Part shown: piece by piece, positions 1-7,815 of the stretch
Position numbering within the stretch: the stretch's first letter is position 1
How the letters are laid out: the number at the start of each line of letters is the position of its first letter
Assembly (NCBI RefSeq): GCF_021648855.1
Contig: NZ_JAKJHX010000147.1
Span: forward strand, 1-12,029
Origin: Tychonema litorale BBK16
Lineage (GTDB): Bacteria > Cyanobacteriota > Cyanobacteriia > Cyanobacteriales > Microcoleaceae
Direction: 5' to 3'
Length of the DNA: 12,029 bases
The notes under the pieces: model-generated
Told to the model about the DNA's origin: nothing
The model's database searches: none
What the model saw: the letters and a program-made list of their open reading frames with translations, nothing else
Position numbers and translations under genes: made by a program

Positions 1-223
1 TAATACTTTAGTCTTACAGGATCCGCAAAGTTCCCGCTACCATGCTCAAATCCGTCGGGCCACAGACGACCAAGGAAAACAGCGTTATCAACTTGTGGAT
101 TGTGGTAGTTCCAACGGTACTTTTGTTGGTGGACAAAGGCTGGCGGCTAACGATCCTTTCTGGCTAACTTCAGGTTGCGAAATTGCGATCGGCGACCAAA
201 AATGGACGTTTCAAGGTTCTTGA
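1..223 (+). CDS. FHA-domain protein, C-terminal fragment (5' end outside window)
   Basis: The reading frame is open from the left edge (codons from position 2) to a TGA at 221-223, about 73 residues. The translation shows the conserved second half of a forkhead-associated domain: SSRYHAQI (the Ser-x-x-His phosphopeptide-binding region), then YQLVDCGSSNGTFVGGQRL, which matches the D-x-x-SxNGT-x-V-N/G-G signature, and then the closing strands IAIGDQKWTF. FHA domains bind phosphothreonine peptides. In cyanobacteria they occur alone or fused to kinases, cyclases, zinc ribbons or transport components, so the full protein's role cannot be told from this end. The FHA domain sits at the extreme C-terminus. 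The next gene, tamB, converges on it from the other strand with about 220 bp between the two stops. The domain call is secure; the protein identity is unknown. Confidence 0.88.
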   Translation, partial: NTLVLQDPQSSRYHAQIRRATDDQGKQRYQLVDCGSSNGTFVGGQRLAANDPFWLTSGCEIAIGDQKWTFQGS

Positions 224-340
224 GGGAGATGATTTTTGGGATTAAATTCATGGTCAAGCACTTTTTTGCTTGCGGGTATTTTATAATACTAAATTTTAAA
301 ATCTGTACTTAGGAAGTTTAGGTCTATACGGAAAGAGTCG

Positions 341-425
341 TAGGCTGAGCGTAGTCGAAGCCGAATTTAGAGTTTCGACTTCGCTCAACCACCGGAAGAG
401 CAGTAGGCTGAGCGTAGTCGAAGCC
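341..425. repeat. Intergenic palindromic repeat cluster (GGCTGAGCGTAGTCGAAGCC type)
   Basis: A 22-base unit beginning TAGGCTGAGCG and ending GTCGAAGCC occurs identically at 341-362 and 404-425. Between them, 372-390 is an imperfect reverse complement (16 of 19 positions), so either outer copy can fold against the middle copy into a long hairpin. It lies in the convergent gap between the FHA gene and tamB and could act as a bidirectional transcription barrier. No U-tract follows, so it is not called a terminator. Similar sequences are familiar as dispersed intergenic repeats in cyanobacteria. Confidence 0.7.
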
Positions 426-441
426 CGAAATATTGAATAAC

Positions 442-3400
442 TTAAAATCTTAATTCATACTCCACAGTTCCTCGATTATCTCCTTGAAAATCCGTAGAAC
501 CGCGCAGCAAAATTTGGTCGTTCAAACGATAGCGCAAATTGAATTCTGTTGGCTGATTAGCAGACAAAACCCGGATGATAGTAGCTGAAAGATTGCGCGT
601 AATATCTCCCCCAACTTCCAAACCCACACCGAGTGAACCCGCAGCAGAACCCGAACTTGCTGTTTGCGTTTCTCCACCGCTAATCCTAGTTGGAAATAGA
701 CGGAATTCAGTCAATCCTGTGGCATTAGTAATCACAGATTGAAGGTTGCCAAATAAGCCTGCACCGGCTAAATTTGCGATCGCCAGTGTACTGTCTCCCC
801 GTCCCAAAGTTTGCACGAAACTACCGCCTAACAAGGCGACAATCTCTATTTCCGATCGACTGGGCGAACTTCTCAACTCCAGACTATCAGACAACTGGGA
901 AGCTTTTCCCTTGACCAGGGCTTGAATTCGCACACTCCGCACATTCCCAAAACGTGTTGGTTCGTCTGCTATTTCTGATGCTACAGAATTTCCGGGAGTC
1001 CTAAATCTGGTTACTTCCTGTACTGAAGTTGCTAATCTTATATCCAGTGTTGGATCAAGTCCTTGGGATGGTACAAAGGTAGCAGTTTGCGGATATCCCC
1101 GATCGAGCTTAAACTGTGTTGTAAACAAATTCACCGCACCCGAAGTCAGTCGAATTGTCCCTTCCGGGCGAATATCATCCAGAGTACCGTTGACAGTCAA
1201 ACCCCCAGTCGCCTGAAAATTCAATATCGGTGGACTTGTGACTTTAATTTTGCGCCCTAAATTTAATTGCAAATTGTTTAAACCGACTTCTAAGGAAGGA
1301 GAAGGGGAAGATGAATTCGCAGTCACAATCCTAGGAGAAGTCTCAGTCTTAGGAGAAGTCTCAGTCTTAGGCGCAGTAGAAGCAGAAGTAGAAGAGACTA
1401 ACTTTGTGTTATCACCACCACCATTGGGCAAAAACACCTCGCCATCATACAGTTCAATTTTGCCAGTCAACTGCGGCCGCAAAGCTGTACCGATCGCCTG
1501 TACTTGACCAACTACCTTGCCACGGTACAATCCTTTAAGATCCAAACCCAACTTATCTAAATTTACCGCCAAGGGAGTCGCCGCATCCACATCGCCCTCG
1601 GCAAAAGGCACTGACAGCGGAATCACACCTTGGGCGACAATTTCTCCTTGCTTCAATTGTCCCCGAATGCCTTCTACCCGAATGCGATCGCCCTGAAAAC
1701 GCACTGCCCCAGTTAGCCCTGTCAGCGGTTCTGAGAAGGCTCGCGCCCGGACGGTGGCATTTTCAAAATTAGCACTTCCTTCAGCTACAGGCCGTTCTAG
1801 CGTCCCTGAAACGCGAATTTGGACTTGTCCCTTGCCGTTAATCCAGGCAACTTGGGGAGTCAATACATTAATAATTGCTAATCCTTCATTTTGCAAATTT
1901 GCCCGCAAATCGATTTGATTGCTATCGGCTTTGACTGTGGCAAAAGGTAACTCAAAGGGCAAACTTCCCTGGACTTCAATCGGTTCAGTTTGAGTCACTA
2001 AAGCGCTACCACCAAAATTCAGGCGGGCGTTGCTATAACTGAAACTGCCATCGGCTTTTTTAATCGGTTCTCTGTTTAGGGTACCGTCTTGTAAACTCAA
2101 TTCTCCGGCTAGTTGGGGATTGGCTAAAGTGCCGGCTAAGTTCGCCCGCATATTCAAATTGCCGGTGACATCTACAAAGGGCAATTCCACCAGTTTTGCT
2201 AACTCTTCGACTGGTACATTTTCGACGCGCAACTGGCCAGATTGAGCTTGTTGGCCCAGTTGTCCCGAAAATCCGATCGCACTTTTGCCCGATCGCACTT
2301 CCAGAGGTAAGATAGTGAGAATCCCATCCTGGAAACCTCCCTCAATGCTGAATTGTTGGGCGACATATTTGCCCCACTGCCAGTTATCGCCTTTGACATT
2401 AAATTGAGCTTTGATTCCGGTTTGCAAAGAACCAGCGACGGCTATTTCTCCGCCGAAAGTTCCTTGCAATTGACTCAACGGAGGTAATTTTTCGGATGAT
2501 TGAATAGCTTGTTGTTGTTTGAGAAGTTCTTCAATTTCTACTAATCGTTGTAACTGTTCGATTAACGGGGCTTCGGCTACTCCCACTGCGACAGTTTGGA
2601 CGTCGGCGGCTTTACCGTAAACGGGAGGTTTTAAACCTCTGGCTAAATCTCCTAAATTGAAGTATTGCAAGGCGGCTAAAACTTGTTGCAGATTTCCCTG
2701 TTGGATATTAACTTTCCCGGCAAATTCCGGGTTAGCGCCTGCTTTCACATTACCAGAAATTAAATATTGACCGGTGCCTTGACGGAAAATGCCGTTGTTG
2801 AGGGTGGCGCTACCGTTGGCGTAGCTAAATTCGGCTTGGAAACTGTCACCTTTAATGTAGCCGATCGCAGGTTTGGCGATCGCAATTTGTCCACTTGCTT
2901 GCAAAGTCGCCGGATTCAGTGGCATTTTCCAACCGGGCACATTGACTTGTCCCGACACCGTACCAGTTATCGGCCCCAAACCAGCATCTTTACCAGGTGA
3001 GAGATTCAAAGCTGCGAGGGGGAAATCGCTTAAATTGACTCGCAAAGTTTCGCCTTCAGTTTGGCCGCTAGCCACGGATTCCCCGCGTTTAACTAGGAAA
3101 GATGTCGGTAGGAAAGATTGATTTAAAGCTACTTCGATTTTGTCATTTGCGCCGGCTAGACGCAAATCTACACTTTTGCCCGAACCTGCATTCATCGTAC
3201 CCGACAGTACGGGGTCAAAAGCTACCTGATTTACGGCTAAATCTCGCACCGCCACATCGCCAACTAAGCTGAGGGCGCTGAGGGTGCCCGTGAGGCGTCC
3301 GACAAAATCGACATTCCCACGCAGGGGGAGATTATTCTCTGAAGACTTTTTGAGACCCGTGGGTCTCAAAAATCCGAGTTGTTCTGTGGGTAAGGCTTCC

Positions 3401-6400
3401 AGGTTAAAGTTGGCGAGTTTGACATTCAAATCTAGATTAGAAATCGCAGGCATTCCTTTACCGGCGAGTTCGACGTTAACAATGCCGTTGGCTGTCAAAC
3501 CGGGAGTTGTGGCGTTTTCAATTTCCACCCGTTTGCCATCCCAATTAAATATGGCATCGAGAGGTTGTTTGAGAAATGGCAATTCGGAGATCCGAAAACT
3601 GCCACCGGCGCGAACATTTTGGGGGGATGCTGCGATCGGGCCAGACAAATTTAGATTACCGTTAAATAGTCCTCGGAGTAGTGGCAAACTTTGGGCTTGG
3701 GAGACTAAACCTGGGCTTTGTAAGTTTCGGCGCTGGGATTCAAAGGCTTTCTGGAAGCGACTTAGGGCAATTTGTCCGCCATTAATTGAGGCGCGCCAAT
3801 TTCCCGATTCTGCCTGGGCTTTGGCATTGACAATTCCGCCACCGTTGGCAAGTCGAATTTGTCCTTCGCCGTTAGCGGTGATGCCGTTGGCTGTGAGGTT
3901 ATCTATTGTTCCCAAAAGGCGGATTTTGCCGTCGAGATTGCCGTCAATTTCTCGTGGTAAATCTGCCGTTAATAAACCTGTTTGTTTGAGGGTTTTTTGC
4001 AAATTGGCTAGGGCGATGTTGTTAGTTTCGAGGAATGCTTGCCAGTTGCCGTTTTCTAATTTGGCTGTAGTATCGATCGCCCCCAGTCCATTGGCCAAAA
4101 TCCGCGCTTCCCCACTAGCACTAATTCCCTTTGTTGTCAAGTTATCTAAACTACCCGTCGCTTGCAATTCGCCGTTAACTCTGCCATCAAATCCTTTCGG
4201 CAAAGTCGCCGTTAGCGGAAACAGTTGCAGATTGCGGACTGTTTGTTCTAAACGACTGAGAATAGGGCGATCGAGATTAGCGACAGCTTGCCACCTTCCA
4301 CCATCTAATTTTCCCTTAAAATCAACCGTACCGTCAGCAATATTTAATTTGCCACTGCTGTTGACGGCGATATCGGCGATGGTTGATTTGTCAAGACTGC
4401 CAGCAGCTTTAATTTGATTGGATATTTGTCCGTCAATCGATTTGAGATTCTGGATTTTGGATTTGAGATTGTTGATATTGGCGACTATTTGAGGGTTATC
4501 CGCAGTAAAAGCTAAGCCAACATCTAACAGTGGCAATCCCAAATCTACCAGACTACTGATCGAAGTGCGATCGGTTTCAGCGATGCCCTGCCAATTTCCA
4601 GCTACCAATTCTCCTTTGAAATTGACATTTCCTGTGCCAAGATTCAGTTTCCCACTACCTCCGATATTAATCCCCTTCGCGGTCAAATTGTCAAGACTTC
4701 CCTGGGCTTGAAATTGACTGGATAGTTTGCCATCAATCGATTTGAGACTTTGAATTTTGGATCTGAGATTATTCAGATTAGCCGTTTGCTGATTTTCGGG
4801 ATTCAGCGCTAAAGCTATATCTAACAGTGGCAATCCTAAATCTACTAAGCGACTGATAGCTAGCTGATCGGTTTCGGCGATTCCTTGCCATTTTCCGTCT
4901 ACCAATTCTCCTTTGAGATTGATATTACTATCGGCAATATTCAGTTTTCCACTACCGCCAATATTGATACCACTCGCGGTCAAATTGTCAATATTTCCCG
5001 CAGCTTTGAATTCCCCTGCTAACTGTCCACCGAGGGATTTTAGATTTTGGATTTTAGATTTTAGATTGTTTTGATTGGCTGCGGTGGAATTGCTGGAATT
5101 ACTAAGTGCTAAAAATGGTAAGCCAATATCGAGTAAGCGATTCAAATCAACTTTTTCAGTCTTGCCAAAAGCTTGCCAGCGGCCCGATGCTAGTTCACCA
5201 TTAACATTTACAATACTATCAGCAATATTTAACTGTCCTTTACCGATCGCATTTATCCCCTTTAAACTCAAATCGTCCAGAGTTCCCGCAGCTTCGGCGG
5301 TTCCGCTGAACAAACCTGCTAATTCAGGAGGCAAAGAAAGTCCGGGGACAATTTGCTGTAAACTATTGAGATTAACCCGATCGCCTTTAATCAAAGCTTG
5401 CCACTGACGACCTTTGAGTGCAGCATCCACATTTACAGTAGCATCACCAATTTTGACAACGGTATTCTGCAAATCTAACAAATTGCCGATCGCCCGAACT
5501 TCGCCACTAGCCGGAAAGTTCCCCTGGGGTGCTTGCCATTTCACCCTAGCTTGAATGTTGTCTAATGGCCCGAAAATTTGAGTTTTTGCTGAGACATTAC
5601 CGATTTTAATGGTAGCAGGAATTGGGATATTGTAAATTTGGGCGATCGCATCGGCGGGCAGGTTTTCAGCTTGCAAGTCAAACACCAAACCCGATCGCGA
5701 ATTCCCAGTTCCCAACGCGATCTCAATTTCACCTTTCCCACCAATCTTACCACCGGCGGTCGGCTCCACCAGAATATCGCTCAATGTCAAAGCTAAGGAC
5801 GAAAATGGCCCAATTGAAGATGGAGGGTTAGAACTTGGGGCTTGGGCTGCTCTACCTCGTTCTAGTTTAAAGTTAGTGCTAATATTTTTGAATTGTAGGC
5901 GATCGACTATAGCTGGTTTCGTCGATGCGATCGCACCAGTCAGCAATGGCTGCGAAACAGTCCCAGTTAACTTCGCGTCTACCTTCACTTCTCCCGCAGT
6001 AGCAACGGGTAATACTACTTTTTGACCTAATTCTTGTTCCAGTGTGCTGACAATATTTGCAACAGCCAATGGTGGCACATTTGCTGACAAATCAAACTTA
6101 GCTTGATCGAGATTAAAATTAGCTCCCGTTTCCACTGTCCCTGCTACTTTTAGAGGTATCAAACCGTAGTTAGCAGTGAGGCGATCTACTATAACATTAG
6201 TTCCCTGAAACCGCAATTGACCACTACTATTTAAGATTGGCTGTCTCAGCGCTTTCAGGGCTAAATCAACTCCTTGAAAATCGGAAGTTCCGGTAATCCC
6301 AAATACTTTGTTGTCTCGTAATTGTACAGTTAAATTACCATTAGCTAGACCTCTTCCTAAATAAATATCAGGAATTCTCAGCAACTGAACTAGGTAAGAC

Positions 6401-7110
6401 AAAGGCAATTTCTGACCTTGTAACTGCACGTTAGTTAGAGCAGCAGGCAATAAAGAGTCAGCCTTAACTGTGAAATTATCACTATTGGTAAAATTACCAT
6501 TTATTTCATAAAGAACTCGCTGATTTTGCTCCATAAATTGAGCGCTACCATTTTTAATAATTACAGAAATTGGGAGAGGTTTTCGCAATCCCACTGCCGG
6601 AGTAGGAAGCAAAACAGCACCGACATTTTCAACTCGAATCGCCCCAATTTCTGTTTTGAATAAACCAGGAGTTTTTGGCTTGTCGATAGTGGGAATATTC
6701 ACCCAGACTCCTTTCTCGTCCTGTTCGATATAAGCGTTGGGTTTGACGAAGGTAATATCTAACTTGAGAGTGCGACGAAATAGGAGATCCCAAGGTGAAA
6801 ACTGCACTTCAACTGCTTCTGTAGAGGCATAATCTGGATCGGTAGCAGTTGCAGGTAGGTTCGATCGCCCAAATCGCAAACTTGTCGGCGAAAATCGCTC
6901 CAAAGGCCCAATTTGTACGGGCCGCTTCACTAGCTTACTAACTTCAGTTTCCACCAAAGGAGCCAACTTTTCGGGAATCCACCAAGCAGCAGCGCCCGCC
7001 CCAACCAGGGCGACAATGCCCAATCCCGTACCGCTAAGCAGCAGCGGACGCCACCAGCGACGTGCCCGATCGGGTGTGAGTTGATTTTTATCATCGTCCG
7101 AGTTAGTCAT
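442..7110 (-). CDS. tamB: TamB-family translocation/assembly protein (DUF490; cyanobacterial TIC236-like)
   Basis: Giant envelope protein of 2222 residues. A short charged N-terminus is followed by one hydrophobic segment (about residues 21-45), expected to anchor it in the inner membrane with the rest in the periplasm. The long middle is beta-rich AsmA/TamB-like sequence with many repeated G-x-L/I-x-G strands. A tandem module marked by G-x-W-Q/R-A/G recurs with Trp at residues 570, 645, 741, 840, 940, 1023 and 1105. The C-terminal ~340 residues match the TamB (DUF490) domain: IVALLGGSF, GLTEFRLFPT, and a closing beta strand YELRF ending in Phe. TamB proteins bridge the envelope to Omp85 partners for outer-membrane protein or lipid transfer; plant TIC236 is the chloroplast relative. 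I chose the ATG at 7108-7110; a TTG at 7117-7119 is the only further start in frame, and neither has a clear ribosome site. A Ser/Thr/Pro linker (around residue 1920) interrupts the C-terminal domain. Three heptad-repeat inserts and one perfect palindrome lie inside the gene. Confidence 0.9.
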   Translation of the reverse strand: MTNSDDDKNQLTPDRARRWWRPLLLSGTGLGIVALVGAGAAAWWIPEKLAPLVETEVSKLVKRPVQIGPLERFSPTSLRFGRSNLPATATDPDYASTEAVEVQFSPWDLLFRRTLKLDITFVKPNAYIEQDEKGVWVNIPTIDKPKTPGLFKTEIGAIRVENVGAVLLPTPAVGLRKPLPISVIIKNGSAQFMEQNQRVLYEINGNFTNSDNFTVKADSLLPAALTNVQLQGQKLPLSYLVQLLRIPDIYLGRGLANGNLTVQLRDNKVFGITGTSDFQGVDLALKALRQPILNSSGQLRFQGTNVIVDRLTANYGLIPLKVAGTVETGANFNLDQAKFDLSANVPPLAVANIVSTLEQELGQKVVLPVATAGEVKVDAKLTGTVSQPLLTGAIASTKPAIVDRLQFKNISTNFKLERGRAAQAPSSNPPSSIGPFSSLALTLSDILVEPTAGGKIGGKGEIEIALGTGNSRSGLVFDLQAENLPADAIAQIYNIPIPATIKIGNVSAKTQIFGPLDNIQARVKWQAPQGNFPASGEVRAIGNLLDLQNTVVKIGDATVNVDAALKGRQWQALIKGDRVNLNSLQQIVPGLSLPPELAGLFSGTAEAAGTLDDLSLKGINAIGKGQLNIADSIVNVNGELASGRWQAFGKTEKVDLNRLLDIGLPFLALSNSSNSTAANQNNLKSKIQNLKSLGGQLAGEFKAAGNIDNLTASGINIGGSGKLNIADSNINLKGELVDGKWQGIAETDQLAISRLVDLGLPLLDIALALNPENQQTANLNNLRSKIQSLKSIDGKLSSQFQAQGSLDNLTAKGINIGGSGKLNLGTGNVNFKGELVAGNWQGIAETDRTSISSLVDLGLPLLDVGLAFTADNPQIVANINNLKSKIQNLKSIDGQISNQIKAAGSLDKSTIADIAVNSSGKLNIADGTVDFKGKLDGGRWQAVANLDRPILSRLEQTVRNLQLFPLTATLPKGFDGRVNGELQATGSLDNLTTKGISASGEARILANGLGAIDTTAKLENGNWQAFLETNNIALANLQKTLKQTGLLTADLPREIDGNLDGKIRLLGTIDNLTANGITANGEGQIRLANGGGIVNAKAQAESGNWRASINGGQIALSRFQKAFESQRRNLQSPGLVSQAQSLPLLRGLFNGNLNLSGPIAASPQNVRAGGSFRISELPFLKQPLDAIFNWDGKRVEIENATTPGLTANGIVNVELAGKGMPAISNLDLNVKLANFNLEALPTEQLGFLRPTGLKKSSENNLPLRGNVDFVGRLTGTLSALSLVGDVAVRDLAVNQVAFDPVLSGTMNAGSGKSVDLRLAGANDKIEVALNQSFLPTSFLVKRGESVASGQTEGETLRVNLSDFPLAALNLSPGKDAGLGPITGTVSGQVNVPGWKMPLNPATLQASGQIAIAKPAIGYIKGDSFQAEFSYANGSATLNNGIFRQGTGQYLISGNVKAGANPEFAGKVNIQQGNLQQVLAALQYFNLGDLARGLKPPVYGKAADVQTVAVGVAEAPLIEQLQRLVEIEELLKQQQAIQSSEKLPPLSQLQGTFGGEIAVAGSLQTGIKAQFNVKGDNWQWGKYVAQQFSIEGGFQDGILTILPLEVRSGKSAIGFSGQLGQQAQSGQLRVENVPVEELAKLVELPFVDVTGNLNMRANLAGTLANPQLAGELSLQDGTLNREPIKKADGSFSYSNARLNFGGSALVTQTEPIEVQGSLPFELPFATVKADSNQIDLRANLQNEGLAIINVLTPQVAWINGKGQVQIRVSGTLERPVAEGSANFENATVRARAFSEPLTGLTGAVRFQGDRIRVEGIRGQLKQGEIVAQGVIPLSVPFAEGDVDAATPLAVNLDKLGLDLKGLYRGKVVGQVQAIGTALRPQLTGKIELYDGEVFLPNGGGDNTKLVSSTSASTAPKTETSPKTETSPRIVTANSSSPSPSLEVGLNNLQLNLGRKIKVTSPPILNFQATGGLTVNGTLDDIRPEGTIRLTSGAVNLFTTQFKLDRGYPQTATFVPSQGLDPTLDIRLATSVQEVTRFRTPGNSVASEIADEPTRFGNVRSVRIQALVKGKASQLSDSLELRSSPSRSEIEIVALLGGSFVQTLGRGDSTLAIANLAGAGLFGNLQSVITNATGLTEFRLFPTRISGGETQTASSGSAAGSLGVGLEVGGDITRNLSATIIRVLSANQPTEFNLRYRLNDQILLRGSTDFQGDNRGTVEYELRF
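1332..1367 (-). repeat. 18-bp perfect tandem duplication in tamB linker
   Basis: TAGGAGAAGTCTCAGTCT occurs twice back to back (1332-1349 and 1350-1367), and a third degenerate start, TAGGCGCAG, follows. On the coding strand it gives two PKTETS hexapeptides in a Ser/Thr/Pro-rich stretch. It keeps the reading frame and probably arose by slippage in an unstructured linker inside the C-terminal TamB region. Confidence 0.85.
3347..3372. repeat. Perfect 12-bp inverted repeat within tamB coding sequence
   Basis: TTTTTGAGACCC (3347-3358) and its exact reverse complement GGGTCTCAAAAA (3361-3372) are separated by only two bases. On the coding strand this encodes FLRPTGLKK, followed by a polar stretch SSENN, lying between two conserved-looking TamB strands. 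The compact shape resembles dispersed intergenic palindromes, so it may be a small insertion tolerated in a loop. Transcribed RNA would form a strong hairpin with A/U flanks. Confidence 0.85.
4439..4473 (-). repeat. In-frame heptad (STRR-type) insert 3 in tamB
   Basis: Thirty-five bases made of heptads which, read on the coding strand after AAC, run AATCTCA, AATCCAA, AATCCAG, AATCTCA and then AATC. They encode NNLKSKIQNLKS at about residues 880-891. It aligns without gaps to the two other inserts in tamB. Confidence 0.8.
4739..4773 (-). repeat. In-frame heptad (STRR-type) insert 2 in tamB
   Basis: Thirty-five bases. On the coding strand after AAT the heptads are AATCTCA, GATCCAA, AATTCAA, AGTCTCA and then AATC. 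They encode NNLRSKIQSLKS at about residues 780-791. It is the most diverged of the three inserts and lies exactly 300 bp from insert 3. Confidence 0.75.
5036..5070 (-). repeat. In-frame heptad (STRR-type) insert 1 in tamB
   Basis: Thirty-five bases. On the coding strand after AAC the heptads are AATCTAA, AATCTAA, AATCCAA, AATCTAA and then AATC. They encode NNLKSKIQNLKS at about residues 681-692. The first 21 bases (5050-5070 read on the minus strand) are identical to the intergenic copy at 7341-7361, which ties the insert to the dispersed repeat family. Confidence 0.88.
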
Positions 7111-7221
7111 GGTTATCAAGAAATTTTGAGAATTTCAGGAGTTAAAGAAATCAGCAAATGTTTCAATGCGGTAGAATTACTTTGATTCTGCCTTGTGTAT
7201 TCTGGCATCTGTTGACTGAAA

Positions 7222-7256
7222 ACTCAGTAACTGAGTGCCTGTTTGGGGAACAGGCA
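7222..7256. repeat. Two abutting hairpins, second of the GGAACAGGC family
   Basis: ACTCAGT-A-ACTGAGT (7222-7236) is a perfect palindrome with one central base. It abuts TGCCTGTT-TGGGG-AACAGGCA (7236-7256), a perfect 8-bp stem with a five-base loop. The 14-mer TTTGGGGAACAGGC (7242-7255) recurs at 10736-10749 in another hairpin. No U-run follows, so no terminator is called. Confidence 0.7.
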
Positions 7257-7340
7257 TCCTGCGACCCATGAAACTCAAGGCGGAACATCAACATTCGTAG
7301 TGCGGATCACCCCTAAACACCCCATCACCCTCGATCGGTC

Positions 7341-7361
7341 AACAATCTAAAATCTAAAATC
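7341..7361. repeat. Intergenic heptad repeat copy (AATCTAA type)
   Basis: AAC is followed by AATCTAA, AATCTAA and AATC in the gap upstream of the DUF3110 gene. All 21 bases are identical to the first part of the insert in tamB at 5050-5070 (opposite strand). This kind of short tandemly repeated sequence is common between genes in filamentous cyanobacteria. Confidence 0.8.
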
Positions 7362-7414
7362 GACTGAATTGATCCTAAGATAAAAAAACGCCGGTTAGAA
7401 AAGTCTATAAACTT

Positions 7415-7795
7415 ATGCGAGTGTTTGTCCTACTCTTCAATGCCCGCACCGAGAATGAAGGAATTCATACCATTCAACTCGGCGATCGCAACAAGGTTCT
7501 CATGTTTGAGTCAGAAGACGACGCCATCCGCTTTGGCTTGATGTTGGAAGCTCAGGATTTCCCCGAACCTACTGTCGAGGCGATCGACCAGGAAGAAATT
7601 AAGGAGTTTTGCGATGGTGTCGATTATGACTGGGAACTGGTGCCTGCGGGGGCGCTGGAAATTCCGCCAGAAAACAATGTAACACAGATAGAATGGCAGT
7701 CACAGCCGGAACCTAAGTCTGATACTGATACTGATAGTGACGTTTCCCAAAGCGAACTAGACTCTATGCGTCGCCGACTGGAAGGACTTTTATAA
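7415..7795 (+). CDS. DUF3110 domain protein (cyanobacterial, function unknown)
   Basis: A small acidic cytoplasmic protein of 126 residues with no signal peptide or membrane segment. The N-terminal ~85 residues look like the DUF3110 family: MRVFVLLFNA, then NEGIHTI, then a run in which a value is reported and checked (VLMFESEDDAIRFGLMLEAQDFP), then VEAID-EEI-EFC and YDWELVP. This family is found mainly in cyanobacteria and has no established function. Residues 86-112 form a low-complexity acidic linker (DTDTDSD). The C-terminus, about SELDSMRRRLEGLL, should be a short amphipathic helix that could dock to a partner. The gene is followed after 20 bp by murQ on the same strand, so the two may be co-transcribed, though no shared function is known. 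ATG at 7415 is the only sensible start; no strong ribosome site precedes it. Confidence 0.85.
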   Translation: MRVFVLLFNARTENEGIHTIQLGDRNKVLMFESEDDAIRFGLMLEAQDFPEPTVEAIDQEEIKEFCDGVDYDWELVPAGALEIPPENNVTQIEWQSQPEPKSDTDTDSDVSQSELDSMRRRLEGLL

Positions 7796-7815
7796 ATATT
7801 GGCACTTGATAAAAA

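Larger units (their letters stand above)
3796..5403 (-). repeat. Tandem protein modules in tamB (75-100 residues each)
   Basis: Seven copies of a G-x-W-Q/R-A/G motif mark six consecutive modules, with Trp codons at 5401-5403, 5176-5178, 4888-4890, 4591-4593, 4291-4293, 4042-4044 and 3796-3798. The intervals are 75, 96, 99, 100, 83 and 82 codons. Most modules share a core of the form GxLDNLTxxGIxxxGxGxLNIA. Modules two to four are the closest to each other also in DNA and are longer by about 15-20 residues because each carries a heptad-repeat insert. Tandem duplication is the simplest origin. Confidence 0.8.
7111..7414. other. Divergent intergenic region between tamB and the DUF3110 gene
   Basis: About 300 bp with no gene. 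It must hold the promoters of both neighbours, but I could not identify convincing -35/-10 pairs or ribosome sites. It holds two abutting small palindromes (7222-7236 and 7236-7256) and one copy of the AATCTAA heptad repeat (7341-7361). The stretch 7257-7340 shows nothing I recognise. Confidence 0.6.

Noticed and set aside
255..272. Hairpin CAAGCA/TGCTTG after the FHA gene as a terminator
   Set aside because: The stem is only six pairs, and the T-run is in the loop rather than after the stem.
3284..4417. 377-residue plus-strand open frame opposite tamB
   Set aside because: It lies wholly antisense to a well-supported tamB segment, its translation is low in recognisable motifs and rich in Arg/Ser/Pro/Leu, and it mirrors the repeated modules. 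It is a shadow frame.
7111..7119. TTG start extending tamB by three codons
   Set aside because: It gains nothing: no ribosome site favours it, and an ATG lies three codons downstream.
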